This document shows, in pieces, positions 52,672 to 60,533 of a stretch of 60,533 bases of DNA (position 1 is its first letter; each line of letters begins with the position of its first letter). The position numbers and the translations under genes are program-made. Under the pieces are notes generated by a model. It worked only from the letters and a program-made list of their open reading frames with translations, ran no database searches and was not told where the DNA came from. Origin of the DNA: Alphaproteobacteria bacterium (lineage in GTDB: Bacteria > Pseudomonadota > Alphaproteobacteria > Micropepsales > Micropepsaceae); the NCBI GenBank assembly GCA_019247845.1, contig JAFBAL010000026.1, positions 1 to 60,533 on the forward strand. Direction: 5' to 3'.

Positions 52672-54057
52672 ATGTCGGAATCAGCGGGCGCAGGCGACAG
52701 TGCGGAAGTGCCGTTCGGCGAAGCGGTGCGCGTCTGGGCGCGCGTCGCGGCGCTGAGCTTCGGCGGACCGGCCGGGCAGATCGCGGTGATGCACCGGATC
52801 CTGGTCGAGGAGAAGCGCTGGATCGGCGAGACGCGGTTCCTGCACGCGCTCAACTACTGCATGCTGCTGCCGGGGCCCGAGGCGCACGAGCTCGCGATCT
52901 ATATCGGCTGGCTGCTGCACAAGGTGAAGGGCGGCATCGTCGCCGGCGCCTTGTTCGTGCTTCCCGGCCTCGTCGTGCTCAGCGCGCTCAGCACCGCCTA
53001 TGCCGTGTTCGGCCATGTCGGCATCGTCCGGGGATTGTTCTTCGGGTTGAAGGCGGCGGTGCTGGCTGTGGTGCTGGAGGCGGTGGTGCGCGTCGGCCGG
53101 CGCGCGCTCAAGAGCAACGGACTGGTCGCCATCGCGGCGCTCGCCTTCGTCGGCATATTCTTCTTCGCGATGCCCTTTCCGTTGATCGTCGCATTGGCGG
53201 CGTTGACCGGCTATGTCGGCAATCGGGTGGGCCTTTCCTGGTTCAAGGCGGGCAATGCGCATGGAAGCGCGAAGGAAGACGGCCGCGACGCGGTGATCGA
53301 CAGGATGTTCTCGCGCGCCATGCCGGCGCATGTGCGCCCGTCGCTGTGGCGTTTCTTGAGCACGGCCGCGATCGGCGGCGCGATCTGGCTCGGCCCGCTC
53401 GTCGCGCTGCTCGCGCTGGCCGGTCCCGACGACGTGTTCACCGCGATCGCCCTGTTCAACAGCAAGATGGCCGTGGTGACCTTCGGCGGCGCCTATGCCG
53501 TGCTCGCCTATATGGCGCAGCAGGCGGTCGAGCACTACCGCTGGCTCAAGCCCGGCGAGATGCTGGTCGGACTGGGCTTCGCGGAGACCACGCCCGGCCC
53601 GCTCATCTCGGTGGTGCAGTTCGTGGGCTTCATGGCCGCCTATCGACATGCCGGATCGCTGCCGCCGCTGGAGGCCGGACTGATCGGCGGCTTTCTCGCG
53701 ATGTGGTCGACCTTCGTGCCGCCCTTCATCTGGATATTCCTCGGAGGTCCCTATATCGAGGCGCTGATCGGCAATCGCTCGCTCAACGCCGCGCTTTCGG
53801 CCATCACCGCGGCGGTGGTGGGCGTGATCCTGAACCTTGCCGTCTGGCTCGGCCTGCACACGCTGTTCGGCGAGGTCAAGGATTTCCAGGCCTATGGCCT
53901 GGTGCTGAACATCCCGGTCTGGGCCAGCGTGAACTGGCCCGCGCTCGCCATTTCGCTTGCGGCGGCGATCGCCCTCTTCCGCTTCAAGGCGGGGATGATC
54001 GCCGTGCTCGCGGCGAGCTCGGCCGCGGGCGCCGCCTATTACCTTGCGATCCCTTAA
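52672..54057 (+). CDS. chrA: chromate efflux transporter (CHR family, long-chain)
   Basis: 461 residues. Two homologous CHR halves: the first contains LSFGGPAGQIAVMHRILVEE and LPGPEAHELAIYIGWLL, the second contains VVTFGGAYAVLAYMAQQAVE and ETTPGPLISVVQFVGFMAAY. About ten to twelve membrane segments. ChrA exports chromate taken up through sulfate transporters; some relatives have other roles. The spacer contains TATATAT near 52657 but no good -35. Its TAA stop shares bases with the TAA of the convergent DUF6519-type gene (TTAA at 54054-54057). Confidence 0.92.
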   Translation: MSESAGAGDSAEVPFGEAVRVWARVAALSFGGPAGQIAVMHRILVEEKRWIGETRFLHALNYCMLLPGPEAHELAIYIGWLLHKVKGGIVAGALFVLPGLVVLSALSTAYAVFGHVGIVRGLFFGLKAAVLAVVLEAVVRVGRRALKSNGLVAIAALAFVGIFFFAMPFPLIVALAALTGYVGNRVGLSWFKAGNAHGSAKEDGRDAVIDRMFSRAMPAHVRPSLWRFLSTAAIGGAIWLGPLVALLALAGPDDVFTAIALFNSKMAVVTFGGAYAVLAYMAQQAVEHYRWLKPGEMLVGLGFAETTPGPLISVVQFVGFMAAYRHAGSLPPLEAGLIGGFLAMWSTFVPPFIWIFLGGPYIEALIGNRSLNAALSAITAAVVGVILNLAVWLGLHTLFGEVKDFQAYGLVLNIPVWASVNWPALAISLAAAIALFRFKAGMIAVLAASSAAGAAYYLAIP

Positions 54058-55814
54058 GGCTTTTCGGGAGCCGGCAGCGGCGGCGGCGTCACGGCGCGCG
54101 CGGCTCTCGGCGCCTTGAGCGCTTTGGGAGCCGCGGGCGCGCGCTTGACCTCGGCCACGTCCTCCTTCGCCTGCTGCACCTCGAATTGGTTGAGGCGGAA
54201 CGAGGACAGGTCGACCAGGTCGCTGAAGGTCGGCATGCAGGACTGCAAAAGATCGAGCGTGTTGTCCGCCGTGTTGATCGTCACGACGGCGAGCGGTGCG
54301 TAGTGATGGACGACGCCAATCGGCGGCAGCGCCACCTTGTCCGACACGCTCTTGCCCTGGCCGACGGAATAGGTCTCGGACGGCCATTCCACGTCGCCGG
54401 TCGCCACGCGCGCCGGGATGAGCCAGTAGTCGCCGGGGCGATAGATCGTCGTCCCGGGATCGGAGAACTGGACCTGGACGCCGTCCTCCAGATCGAGCCA
54501 GCTGTCGGGATCGGGCTCGCCCTCCGGCACCTCGGCGGCGTTGTCGGGACCGAGCGTCAAGCCGCCGGCGGCGGGATCGCCCTTTTGGTGGTCCCAGCGG
54601 CGCAACAGCGGATGCTTGGCAAGGTCCTTGCCGATATTCGCGTCCGGCGATCCGCTCAGCACCACCGTCAGCCGCGAGCGGTCGATCGACTGCACCTGCA
54701 GCAAGGGCCGCACCGCGTTGCCGAGCGCCGCGGCATCGTCGCAGACCTCCACCCAGTCGCCGGCGGCAAGGCCGAAGCGGTCGTCATGTCCCAGCGTCTC
54801 CAGTATCAGCGTTTTTGTGCCGCCGCCGCTGCGGATCGGGAAGACGACGCTGCCGTTCTCGCGCGACCATTTGAAGGTCGGCTGCGTGCGCTCGCCGGTC
54901 TGCGGATCGGTGTCGTTGCCGGTATGCACCTCGACGCGATAGAGCTGGTTCTCGGGCCCGCGATAGAGCGCGTCCGGCGCGATGGTGCATGGGTCGTCCG
55001 AGGTCCGTTCCGGCTGGGCGCGGGCCTTGAGCCGCGCGAGGTTGGCAGGCTGGAACCGATCGCGCAGCGCCTGCCGCATGATGCAGGCATTGTTGCCGTC
55101 CGTCTCGAGAAGCTTGACCTGCCAGACCACTTTCGCGCGCGCCGCGGTGTCGGGCCCGTTCAGCGCCACCTCGCGGATGGAATCGTCCTCGGCATAGGTG
55201 ACCAGCCGCTCCCACACGTCGAGATAGACGTGATAGGCGGTATTGGTCTGAAGGGCGGCGGGCGCGAGGTCGGGCTGCGTCGAATAGGTGACGGCGCGTT
55301 TCAACAGGAACGGCTCGGCCGGCAGGGCCGTCGGACCCGCGACCGTGAGGCTGCGTTTCGACGCATCGACATTGGTGATCAAGAGCGCTTTGCCGATATC
55401 GCCGCTGGTCGCATAGACATACTGTCCCGGCGCATAGGCCACGCCGTCCGGCATCCAGCGCGAAACGACGACCGTCTGCACGCCGTTCGCCGACGAGGCG
55501 GTCGCGGGCACCGGCTGGACCGCGATCTCGCAAAGGATGCCGTCGACATAGGCGTGGCCCTCGCTGAGCAGGAAGTCCGCCGTCTTCGGCGTCGCCGCGC
55601 CGGTGACCGGCAACGAGATCGGCTTGAAGCCGTCATTGTGGAGAGGCATGCCGAACGGGCCGATCACATCCGCCGCCAGGCTGCGCAGGTAGTGATGGTG
55701 GATCGCGACCTGCTCGTTCCAGTCCGCATCGATCTGCACGCGGCCCTGCTGCATCAGCACCCGGCTGAAATGCTTGAACGGGCGGAAGGTCTCGCGGGTA
55801 ATGTCGTCTTTCAT
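54054..55814 (-). CDS. DUF6519-type protein of a phage-tail-like particle locus
   Basis: 586 residues from ATG 55814 (AGGGG site). The start DDITRETFRPFKHFSRVLMQQG and VQIDADWNEQ is the conserved head seen in proteins encoded beside baseplate genes of contractile-injection-type loci. The middle is beta-rich (SREGGSVVFPIRS-like KWSRENGSVVFP, GDYWLIPARVATG). The C-terminal 45 residues are Ala/Pro/Lys-rich and low-complexity. It may be a tail-fibre, spike-associated or host-attachment protein; its role is not established. It is the last gene of the run, 9 nt after the tail protein. Confidence 0.78.
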   Translation of the reverse strand: MKDDITRETFRPFKHFSRVLMQQGRVQIDADWNEQVAIHHHYLRSLAADVIGPFGMPLHNDGFKPISLPVTGAATPKTADFLLSEGHAYVDGILCEIAVQPVPATASSANGVQTVVVSRWMPDGVAYAPGQYVYATSGDIGKALLITNVDASKRSLTVAGPTALPAEPFLLKRAVTYSTQPDLAPAALQTNTAYHVYLDVWERLVTYAEDDSIREVALNGPDTAARAKVVWQVKLLETDGNNACIMRQALRDRFQPANLARLKARAQPERTSDDPCTIAPDALYRGPENQLYRVEVHTGNDTDPQTGERTQPTFKWSRENGSVVFPIRSGGGTKTLILETLGHDDRFGLAAGDWVEVCDDAAALGNAVRPLLQVQSIDRSRLTVVLSGSPDANIGKDLAKHPLLRRWDHQKGDPAAGGLTLGPDNAAEVPEGEPDPDSWLDLEDGVQVQFSDPGTTIYRPGDYWLIPARVATGDVEWPSETYSVGQGKSVSDKVALPPIGVVHHYAPLAVVTINTADNTLDLLQSCMPTFSDLVDLSSFRLNQFEVQQAKEDVAEVKRAPAAPKALKAPRAARAVTPPPLPAPEKP

Positions 55815-55823
55815 GGGCAACCC

Positions 55824-57956
55824 CTAGCTCTCGAAAATGATGCCGGCATCGGCGCCGGCAGGCGTGAATTCGCGCAAGCGCGTGCGCAGGTCTGCGATGC
55901 GCTGCGGCTGGAACAGGTCGTGGAAGACGCCCATCTCGGACTCGTCGTGCGCGCCGCGCGAGATTTCCGTCGCGCAGGCCAGAGCGAGCCGGCAATAGAC
56001 GGGCTTGCCGTAGCGTATGGCGTCGAATTGCGGCTCGACGCGCAGCCGTTCGCGCTCGAGCAGCACCTCGCGCTCGACCGCGTCGATCCTGGACGCGGCG
56101 TAGAGATCGCCCACCGCTTTCTCCACCATGTCGGGCTGGCACTCGAAGCGGCGCGGCGTACGCGAGCCGGGCGGCACGTAGCAGAAGCGCAGGCAGCCCT
56201 GCTGTCGCCTGCAGGCCAGCACCTCGCCCATGAAGATCGTGTCCTCGCCCAGCTCGAGCGCATGGACCTGCACCTGGCCGAAGACGGTGCTGCGGCGGAT
56301 CACGAGCACGACCTGGGCGCAGAGCTTGCCCGAGGTGCCCAGCGCCACCGCGTCGTTGCCGGTGGCATCCAGGATGGAGTCGGCGATGCGCAGCTGCAGC
56401 GGTTCCTGCCGCGCCTGGTTGCGGTCGACCTGGATGGCGCCGACGATGCTGTGCTCGATGGTGAGGCAGCGCGGAGCGCCGACCAGCGTCAGGCTCGCCT
56501 CGGTCGGACGCACCGGCTCGCAGTTGCACCCCAGGCCCCAGCCGGGAACGAGCGTGCAATGGCGCAGCGCCACGCCGAGCACGTCGCCCTCGATCTGCAC
56601 GCCGCGGCCCGAGATCACGATGCCGTCGAGCACGAACCAGCAGTCGCCCTCGCCGGTCACGCTCAAGCTATCGGGCGCCGAGGTGCGCCAATCGAGCATG
56701 TGGATGATGGGCCGCGCGCCGCTGGCCGCGCGCAATTGCAGGCTTTGTCCCTGCTTGAGCGCGATCTCGAGCTGCTCGGTATAGACGCCGCTGTCGGCGA
56801 TCTCGATGACGGCCTCGGCCGGCGCCTCCGCGCTCCAGCGTGCGAGCGCGTCGCCGATCTTCTTGAACTCGATGTCGTCATCGGCGCCGCCCACGCGATA
56901 GACGACCGCGCCGGCGGCCTGGCGCAAGGTGCGGGCGTATTCGCCGCCGCCCATGTCGGCGCTGAAGCCGTAGGAATAGGACACCCAGACCTGCTGGCGG
57001 CGCGACGGGCCGGGGGGGAACATGAGACGCCCGCGCTCGGGATCGACGGCGACCGTGTCGGGAAGCGGGCGATAGCTCCAGTCACCGAGATCGGCCGCGA
57101 CGATCTGCTCGGCCGGGACCGGGTCACGGCCGGCGCCGGTCCGGATCGTCAGGCTGCGCGTATCGCCGTAGTAATAGGGGACGCCCGAGACAGTCTTGCC
57201 TTGCGGATCGCCGACGTCGCGCTCCTCGAACAGGCGGCGGCGGATGGGGACGGGCAGCGCCAGATCGGGCGCCGCGCCATGCGTGTCCGACAACGGGTTG
57301 TTGAACAGCGGCGTGTCGCTGCCCAGCGGATTGAATTCGTAGCAGTTGGGCGCCTGGGCCTCGTAGCAATAAGCCGGCGTGCCGGTGACCGTGTAGGATT
57401 TGAGCCGCCAGGCGAACAGACCCAGCGCCGGAATGTTGCCCGCGCCCCGCATGCGCGACGAGGACAGCCTGCGCACGTCGACATTGCGCGCCATCTCGTC
57501 GAAGGGACCGTAGAGTTCGCCGAGCGCATCCATGTCGCGCAGTTCGGCGGTGCGGCCGCGGTCCATGTGCAGCGCATTGATGTTCTGGTTCACCGCCATG
57601 CGGCGATAGAACTCCACCGCCTTCACCGGCCAGCCGGAGACGGCGCGCGCCACCTCTTCGACCGCGGCGAGCGTACCCTTGCGTCGGCGCAGCGCGATGG
57701 TCTCGGCCACCTCGCGGCGCGACACCGGCCCGCTCAGCCGCTCGTAGCCGATCAGCCCGCCGATATAGGGGACGACCCAATCCTCGCAGGTCTCGATGAA
57801 CCAGTTCTCGTAGAGCTTGGCGATGTCGTCCTCGAGCACGCCGTATTGCTCGGTCGCGACGCGCAGCAGCGCCTTCAGGAGATAGCCCTGGTCGGCGTCG
57901 CGCAGCCGGTAGATGGCCGGCACCAGCTCGTAGAGACGATCGGGGTTGGCGCTCAT
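55824..57956 (-). CDS. phage tail protein I-like protein with beta-helix region
   Basis: 710 residues. The N-terminus (DRLYELVPAIYRLRDADQGY, ENWFIETCEDWVVPYIGGLIG, ALRRRKGTLAAVEEVARAVSG) is the tail protein I/Afp12-type baseplate domain. From about 390 to 600 short hydrophobic strands with recurring turns (VIEIADSGVYTEQLEIAL, LDGIVISGRGVQIEGDVLGV, LTIEHSIVGAIQVDR) suggest a right-handed beta-helix. Seven or more cysteines occur in the C-terminal third. It would join baseplate wedges and perhaps carry a fibre. The start lies 3 nt after the baseplate protein stop. Confidence 0.82.
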   Translation of the reverse strand: MSANPDRLYELVPAIYRLRDADQGYLLKALLRVATEQYGVLEDDIAKLYENWFIETCEDWVVPYIGGLIGYERLSGPVSRREVAETIALRRRKGTLAAVEEVARAVSGWPVKAVEFYRRMAVNQNINALHMDRGRTAELRDMDALGELYGPFDEMARNVDVRRLSSSRMRGAGNIPALGLFAWRLKSYTVTGTPAYCYEAQAPNCYEFNPLGSDTPLFNNPLSDTHGAAPDLALPVPIRRRLFEERDVGDPQGKTVSGVPYYYGDTRSLTIRTGAGRDPVPAEQIVAADLGDWSYRPLPDTVAVDPERGRLMFPPGPSRRQQVWVSYSYGFSADMGGGEYARTLRQAAGAVVYRVGGADDDIEFKKIGDALARWSAEAPAEAVIEIADSGVYTEQLEIALKQGQSLQLRAASGARPIIHMLDWRTSAPDSLSVTGEGDCWFVLDGIVISGRGVQIEGDVLGVALRHCTLVPGWGLGCNCEPVRPTEASLTLVGAPRCLTIEHSIVGAIQVDRNQARQEPLQLRIADSILDATGNDAVALGTSGKLCAQVVLVIRRSTVFGQVQVHALELGEDTIFMGEVLACRRQQGCLRFCYVPPGSRTPRRFECQPDMVEKAVGDLYAASRIDAVEREVLLERERLRVEPQFDAIRYGKPVYCRLALACATEISRGAHDESEMGVFHDLFQPQRIADLRTRLREFTPAGADAGIIFES

Positions 57957-57959
57957 GTC

Positions 57960-60533
57960 TCAGCCTCCGATCTGGTCGAGGATCAGCGTGTCGGGAATGG
58001 CGGGCGTGAGCAGCGCGAGCTCCGCGGTGAGGAAGCGCGCATCGTCCGGCGCGGAAGGATCGGGATTGGGCCCGGCAAGCCCGGCAGTCACGTATTGATG
58101 GACCGTCAGGGTGCCGGCGAGGCCCGCCAGCTCGGCGGCGGTCGTGTCCTCCGCCACGCTGTCGAAGACGTCGAAGCGCGCATAGGACACGCCTTCGACC
58201 TCCTGGATCACGCGCACGGCCTCGCTCAGGAAGGCGCTCTGGCCGAGATCGCGCCTGCCGAAGGAATAAGTATCCAGCAGCGCGGCACGGATGACGGGCT
58301 CGACCGCCTCCCACTCGTAGTCCGCAAGCAGCGCGACCGCCGCCTTGATCACCAGAAGCTTGAGCTTGCGCGTGAACAGGCCGAGCGGCAGTGACGGATC
58401 GCCATAGGTTCCGAGCGCGGTGAGTAGGTTGCGATAGAGGTCGGAGTTGACGTCGATGGGGATGTCGCGCGCGCCCGCGATCGTCACATGCACGAACTGC
58501 CGCCTTCCGTCGGTGAGCTGCACGGCGCTGGCCTTGCCGATGCCGGCGAAGGCGCGGGCGAAATCGGCATAGTCCTTGACGGAGACCAGCCGGTCGAGCG
58601 CCAGAACCGCGACCGGAGCGTTGGCGCGCGCCTCGTCGGCGCTGTCGCGATCGGCGCCGCCGCTCGCGGGCAGCGGGTTGATCACCGATTTGAGGCCCAG
58701 CGGCTGGGTGGCGAGCTGGCTGATCTGCTCCGCCGCCACATTGCCGACCGCGCCGATGCCGTAGCGATACCTGGCCTTGACGTTCGCCGTACCGGTCGGC
58801 AGCCGCGCGCCGTGGACGCCGTCGCCGAAGACGACCGAGGTGCTGTCGTCGTCGTCGGCCGCGGTAGCGAAGACATGGTCGCGCGGGCCCGAAAAAGCGA
58901 GATTGCCGCGCTCGTGCCAGTCGAGCTCGTTGACGGTGACGGCGAGCGTGCTTTCGATGCCTTCGGGCGTGGCGGACGAAAGATAGGTCAGCGGGGGCTG
59001 GTGCAGGCCGAAGGTCTGGAACAGCTGCGCCCCCGAGCCGTCGCCGAGGACTTCGCCCGCGCTCTGGCCGTGCGTCGCCTTGGCGACGTTGCCATACACG
59101 CTGACGCTGGCGCTGTCGTAGACGTAAGCGAGCGGGCTCGCCAGCTTCAGGATGGTATGCAGCTTGGGGGTGGAGATGCGCCAGGCGAAATAGCCGCCGC
59201 CCTTGATCACGCCGCCTTCCAGCGGGGCGCCGGAAGCAGGGTCCACGAGGAGACCCTTGAAGTCCTCGAACACGCCCTCGTGTTCGGCATCGTCGGGCAC
59301 GTAGGCATTGGCGAAGAAGCCCTGCGCCAGCTCGATCTGCCCGCAATATTGCTGGTTGAACACCGCGGGCCGCGCAAGCGCTCTCAAGGCTTCGCGCTTT
59401 TCCTCGGTGATCGCGCCGACGACCAGCCGGTCGCCCATCGCGTTGGCGGGGGTGGTATAGAAGATGCTCTCGAATGGCATGAAATCGGGCGCGAGCGCGC
59501 AGAGCGCGGCTTCGGAGCCTTGGGAGACGCTCGCGATCATCGCAAGCTCGCTCGCCTTCACGCCGGCCGCGGTGCCGACGTCGGTGCGGTTTCCTGAAAC
59601 GATCACCCAGCGGCCCGGCTCGAGCCCGTCATAGACGCCGTCGAGCGAGATCGTATCGCCGGACACCTCCGCGTCGAGCGGCTCTTCGGCGAGGGCGAGC
59701 GGCTCGGTCTGTGCATAGACGATGGTGTCGCGCAGCACGATCTCGTGGGTGAGCTGGTCCGCGCGATTGGCGGCATTGTCCAACCAGACCGGATCGAGGA
59801 CGAGCTGCGTCGCCTTGGCGGCATAGCCCTTCTTGGTGTCCATGTTCGGCGAACGGACGGCCTTCACCTGGTGATAGGTCACGTCGCGCCCCAGCACCGT
59901 CACCTTGGCGTGATCGGCGGCATCGGCTTTTACGACCGGCCGGTCGATCACGACCCAGCTTCCCGGCTTGATCTCGTCATAGACACCGTCGAGCGCGACG
60001 GCGGTGGGTGCGATGTCCGCGGTGGTGTGGCCGAGGAAAAGGCTGGGCCAGGCTTTGAAGATCGTGAGCTCGTCATAGGTGACGGCGGCGCCGATCTGCG
60101 GGGTTATCGCCTGTCCGGGGAAGCGGCTCGCGAACAGGCCGGTCGAGACCCGCGCCGCGAACACGTCCACCCAGCCATACGGCCGCGCCACGCTCTTCCA
60201 GGCCGGATAGAGGGTCTGCGCCGCTTGAGGCTTGAACTCTACGAGCAGCCGCGCGGCGATGTCGGACTGCGGCGAGAAGCTCGCCGCGATCGTCCGATTG
60301 AGGCGCAGCGCATTGGCGGGCTGGATCGAAGGCGCGCGCGCCAGGCCTGAGGCGATGGCGTAGAGGTTTCCCAGCGGCGAGGCGGCGAGCGACGATTTGG
60401 CGAAGCCGGGATCGTATTGCGGCGCGCCGTTGGCATCCCCGTCGCCGCCATAGGAGCCGAAGGTGCCGCTGCCGGCCGAGGTGAATGGCAGCGTCGGCAA
60501 TATCTGGAGGATGTGGCCGATCCAGGCCGCGAT
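57960..60533 (-). CDS. putative baseplate assembly protein (gpJ-like), 5' end outside window
   Basis: The frame stays open through the window edge, giving at least 857 residues; a TTG at 60500 is a weak internal start, so the gene is called partial. The C-terminal 350 residues are a baseplate J-like domain (SSVVFGDGVHGARLPTGTANV, YRYGIGAVGNVAAEQISQL, VSVKDYADFARAFAGIGKA, VLALDRLVSV). The N-terminal half has repeated segments (ALDGVYDEIKPGSWVVIDRP and SLDGVYDGLEPGRWVIVSGN), a duplication typical of large TIGR02243-type baseplate proteins. It builds the baseplate wedge of a contractile tail-like machine. Sheath, tube and ATPase genes are not in the window. Confidence 0.85.
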   Translation of the reverse strand: MAAWIGHILQILPTLPFTSAGSGTFGSYGGDGDANGAPQYDPGFAKSSLAASPLGNLYAIASGLARAPSIQPANALRLNRTIAASFSPQSDIAARLLVEFKPQAAQTLYPAWKSVARPYGWVDVFAARVSTGLFASRFPGQAITPQIGAAVTYDELTIFKAWPSLFLGHTTADIAPTAVALDGVYDEIKPGSWVVIDRPVVKADAADHAKVTVLGRDVTYHQVKAVRSPNMDTKKGYAAKATQLVLDPVWLDNAANRADQLTHEIVLRDTIVYAQTEPLALAEEPLDAEVSGDTISLDGVYDGLEPGRWVIVSGNRTDVGTAAGVKASELAMIASVSQGSEAALCALAPDFMPFESIFYTTPANAMGDRLVVGAITEEKREALRALARPAVFNQQYCGQIELAQGFFANAYVPDDAEHEGVFEDFKGLLVDPASGAPLEGGVIKGGGYFAWRISTPKLHTILKLASPLAYVYDSASVSVYGNVAKATHGQSAGEVLGDGSGAQLFQTFGLHQPPLTYLSSATPEGIESTLAVTVNELDWHERGNLAFSGPRDHVFATAADDDDSTSVVFGDGVHGARLPTGTANVKARYRYGIGAVGNVAAEQISQLATQPLGLKSVINPLPASGGADRDSADEARANAPVAVLALDRLVSVKDYADFARAFAGIGKASAVQLTDGRRQFVHVTIAGARDIPIDVNSDLYRNLLTALGTYGDPSLPLGLFTRKLKLLVIKAAVALLADYEWEAVEPVIRAALLDTYSFGRRDLGQSAFLSEAVRVIQEVEGVSYARFDVFDSVAEDTTAAELAGLAGTLTVHQYVTAGLAGPNPDPSAPDDARFLTAELALLTPAIPDTLILDQIGG

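Noticed and set aside
52494..58394. A very long antisense open frame (nearly 2000 codons) across the TIR, chrA, DUF6519 and tail genes.
   Set aside because: It runs opposite to, or in another frame of, genes with clear domains, is Arg/Ala/Gly-rich as expected from high-GC shadow frames, and has no recognisable domain or ribosome site.
60498..60500. TTG 60500 as the true start of the baseplate protein.
   Set aside because: The frame remains open to the window edge and no ribosome site precedes the TTG, so the gene is better treated as truncated.

Overview
The window is high-GC DNA with densely packed genes, ATGA/GTGA stop-start overlaps, occasional TTG and GTG starts, and a gene repertoire typical of a free-living aerobic alphaproteobacterium: branched-chain 2-oxoacid dehydrogenase, acyl-CoA dehydrogenases, aryl-CoA monooxygenase/reductase, SCO1/cytochrome c, RlmJ and imelysin/DUF1513. 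The genus cannot be fixed from sequence alone. No rRNA, insertion sequence, integrase or CRISPR array was seen, and no stretch over 300 bases lacks a gene.

Layout. 1-3892 (+): the tail of one multicopper oxidase, a complete paralogue, a SCO1 copper chaperone and a monohaem cytochrome c. 3913-8715: a TTG-started protein fusing a TetR-type HTH to a Pro/Glu-rich linker, coiled coil, membrane span and Sel1 repeats; a YkgJ-type Cys-cluster protein; a polytopic membrane protein; RlmJ. 8764-8853: tRNA-Ser(CGA). 8993-16244: M20 peptidase, CE1-type esterase, transglutaminase-like protein, a three-gene family of unknown function (two Cys-rich membrane proteins around a small exported one), a Rieske oxygenase and a lytic transglycosylase. 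16268-22433 (-): small stress-type proteins (PRC/DUF2171-like, UBP zinc finger), a cNMP-binding FAD oxidoreductase, a serine hydrolase and two acyl-CoA dehydrogenases. 22574-27691 (+): the complete bkd operon (E1 alpha, E1 beta, E2, E3). 27737-29855 (-): secreted hypothetical, fRMsr, second lytic transglycosylase.

30010-39027 is a divergent aromatic-catabolism locus. One arm is cyclase/hydrolase-iorA-iorB. The other is a fused flavin monooxygenase/OYE reductase followed by SDR, MarR, enoyl-CoA hydratase and a Rid protein. A perfect 20-bp palindrome between the arms covers the -35 box of the rightward promoter, which fits autoregulation by the MarR protein. 39170-40870 is a secreted phosphoesterase with a good intrinsic terminator.

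40924-46762 (-) is a tightly overlapping iron-type operon: imelysin, multicopper oxidase, dihaem oxidoreductase, divergent imelysin, DUF1513. Behind the same strand, 46804-50467 encodes a three-subunit gluconate/alcohol-type membrane dehydrogenase (cytochrome c, GMC flavoprotein, Tat-exported small subunit). 50721-52504 (-) encodes a TIR-TM-TPR-like protein coupled to a 61-aa protein. 52672-54057 (+) is a ChrA-type chromate transporter. 54054-60533 (-) is the distal end of a phage-tail-like (contractile-injection-type) baseplate locus that runs off the window.

Most promising leads for undescribed biology: the HTH-TM-Sel1 fusion, the three-gene HDPxNAQY family, the TIR plus small-protein pair, and the aromatic locus with its palindromic operator. 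All function calls rest on motif recognition by eye; no search was run.
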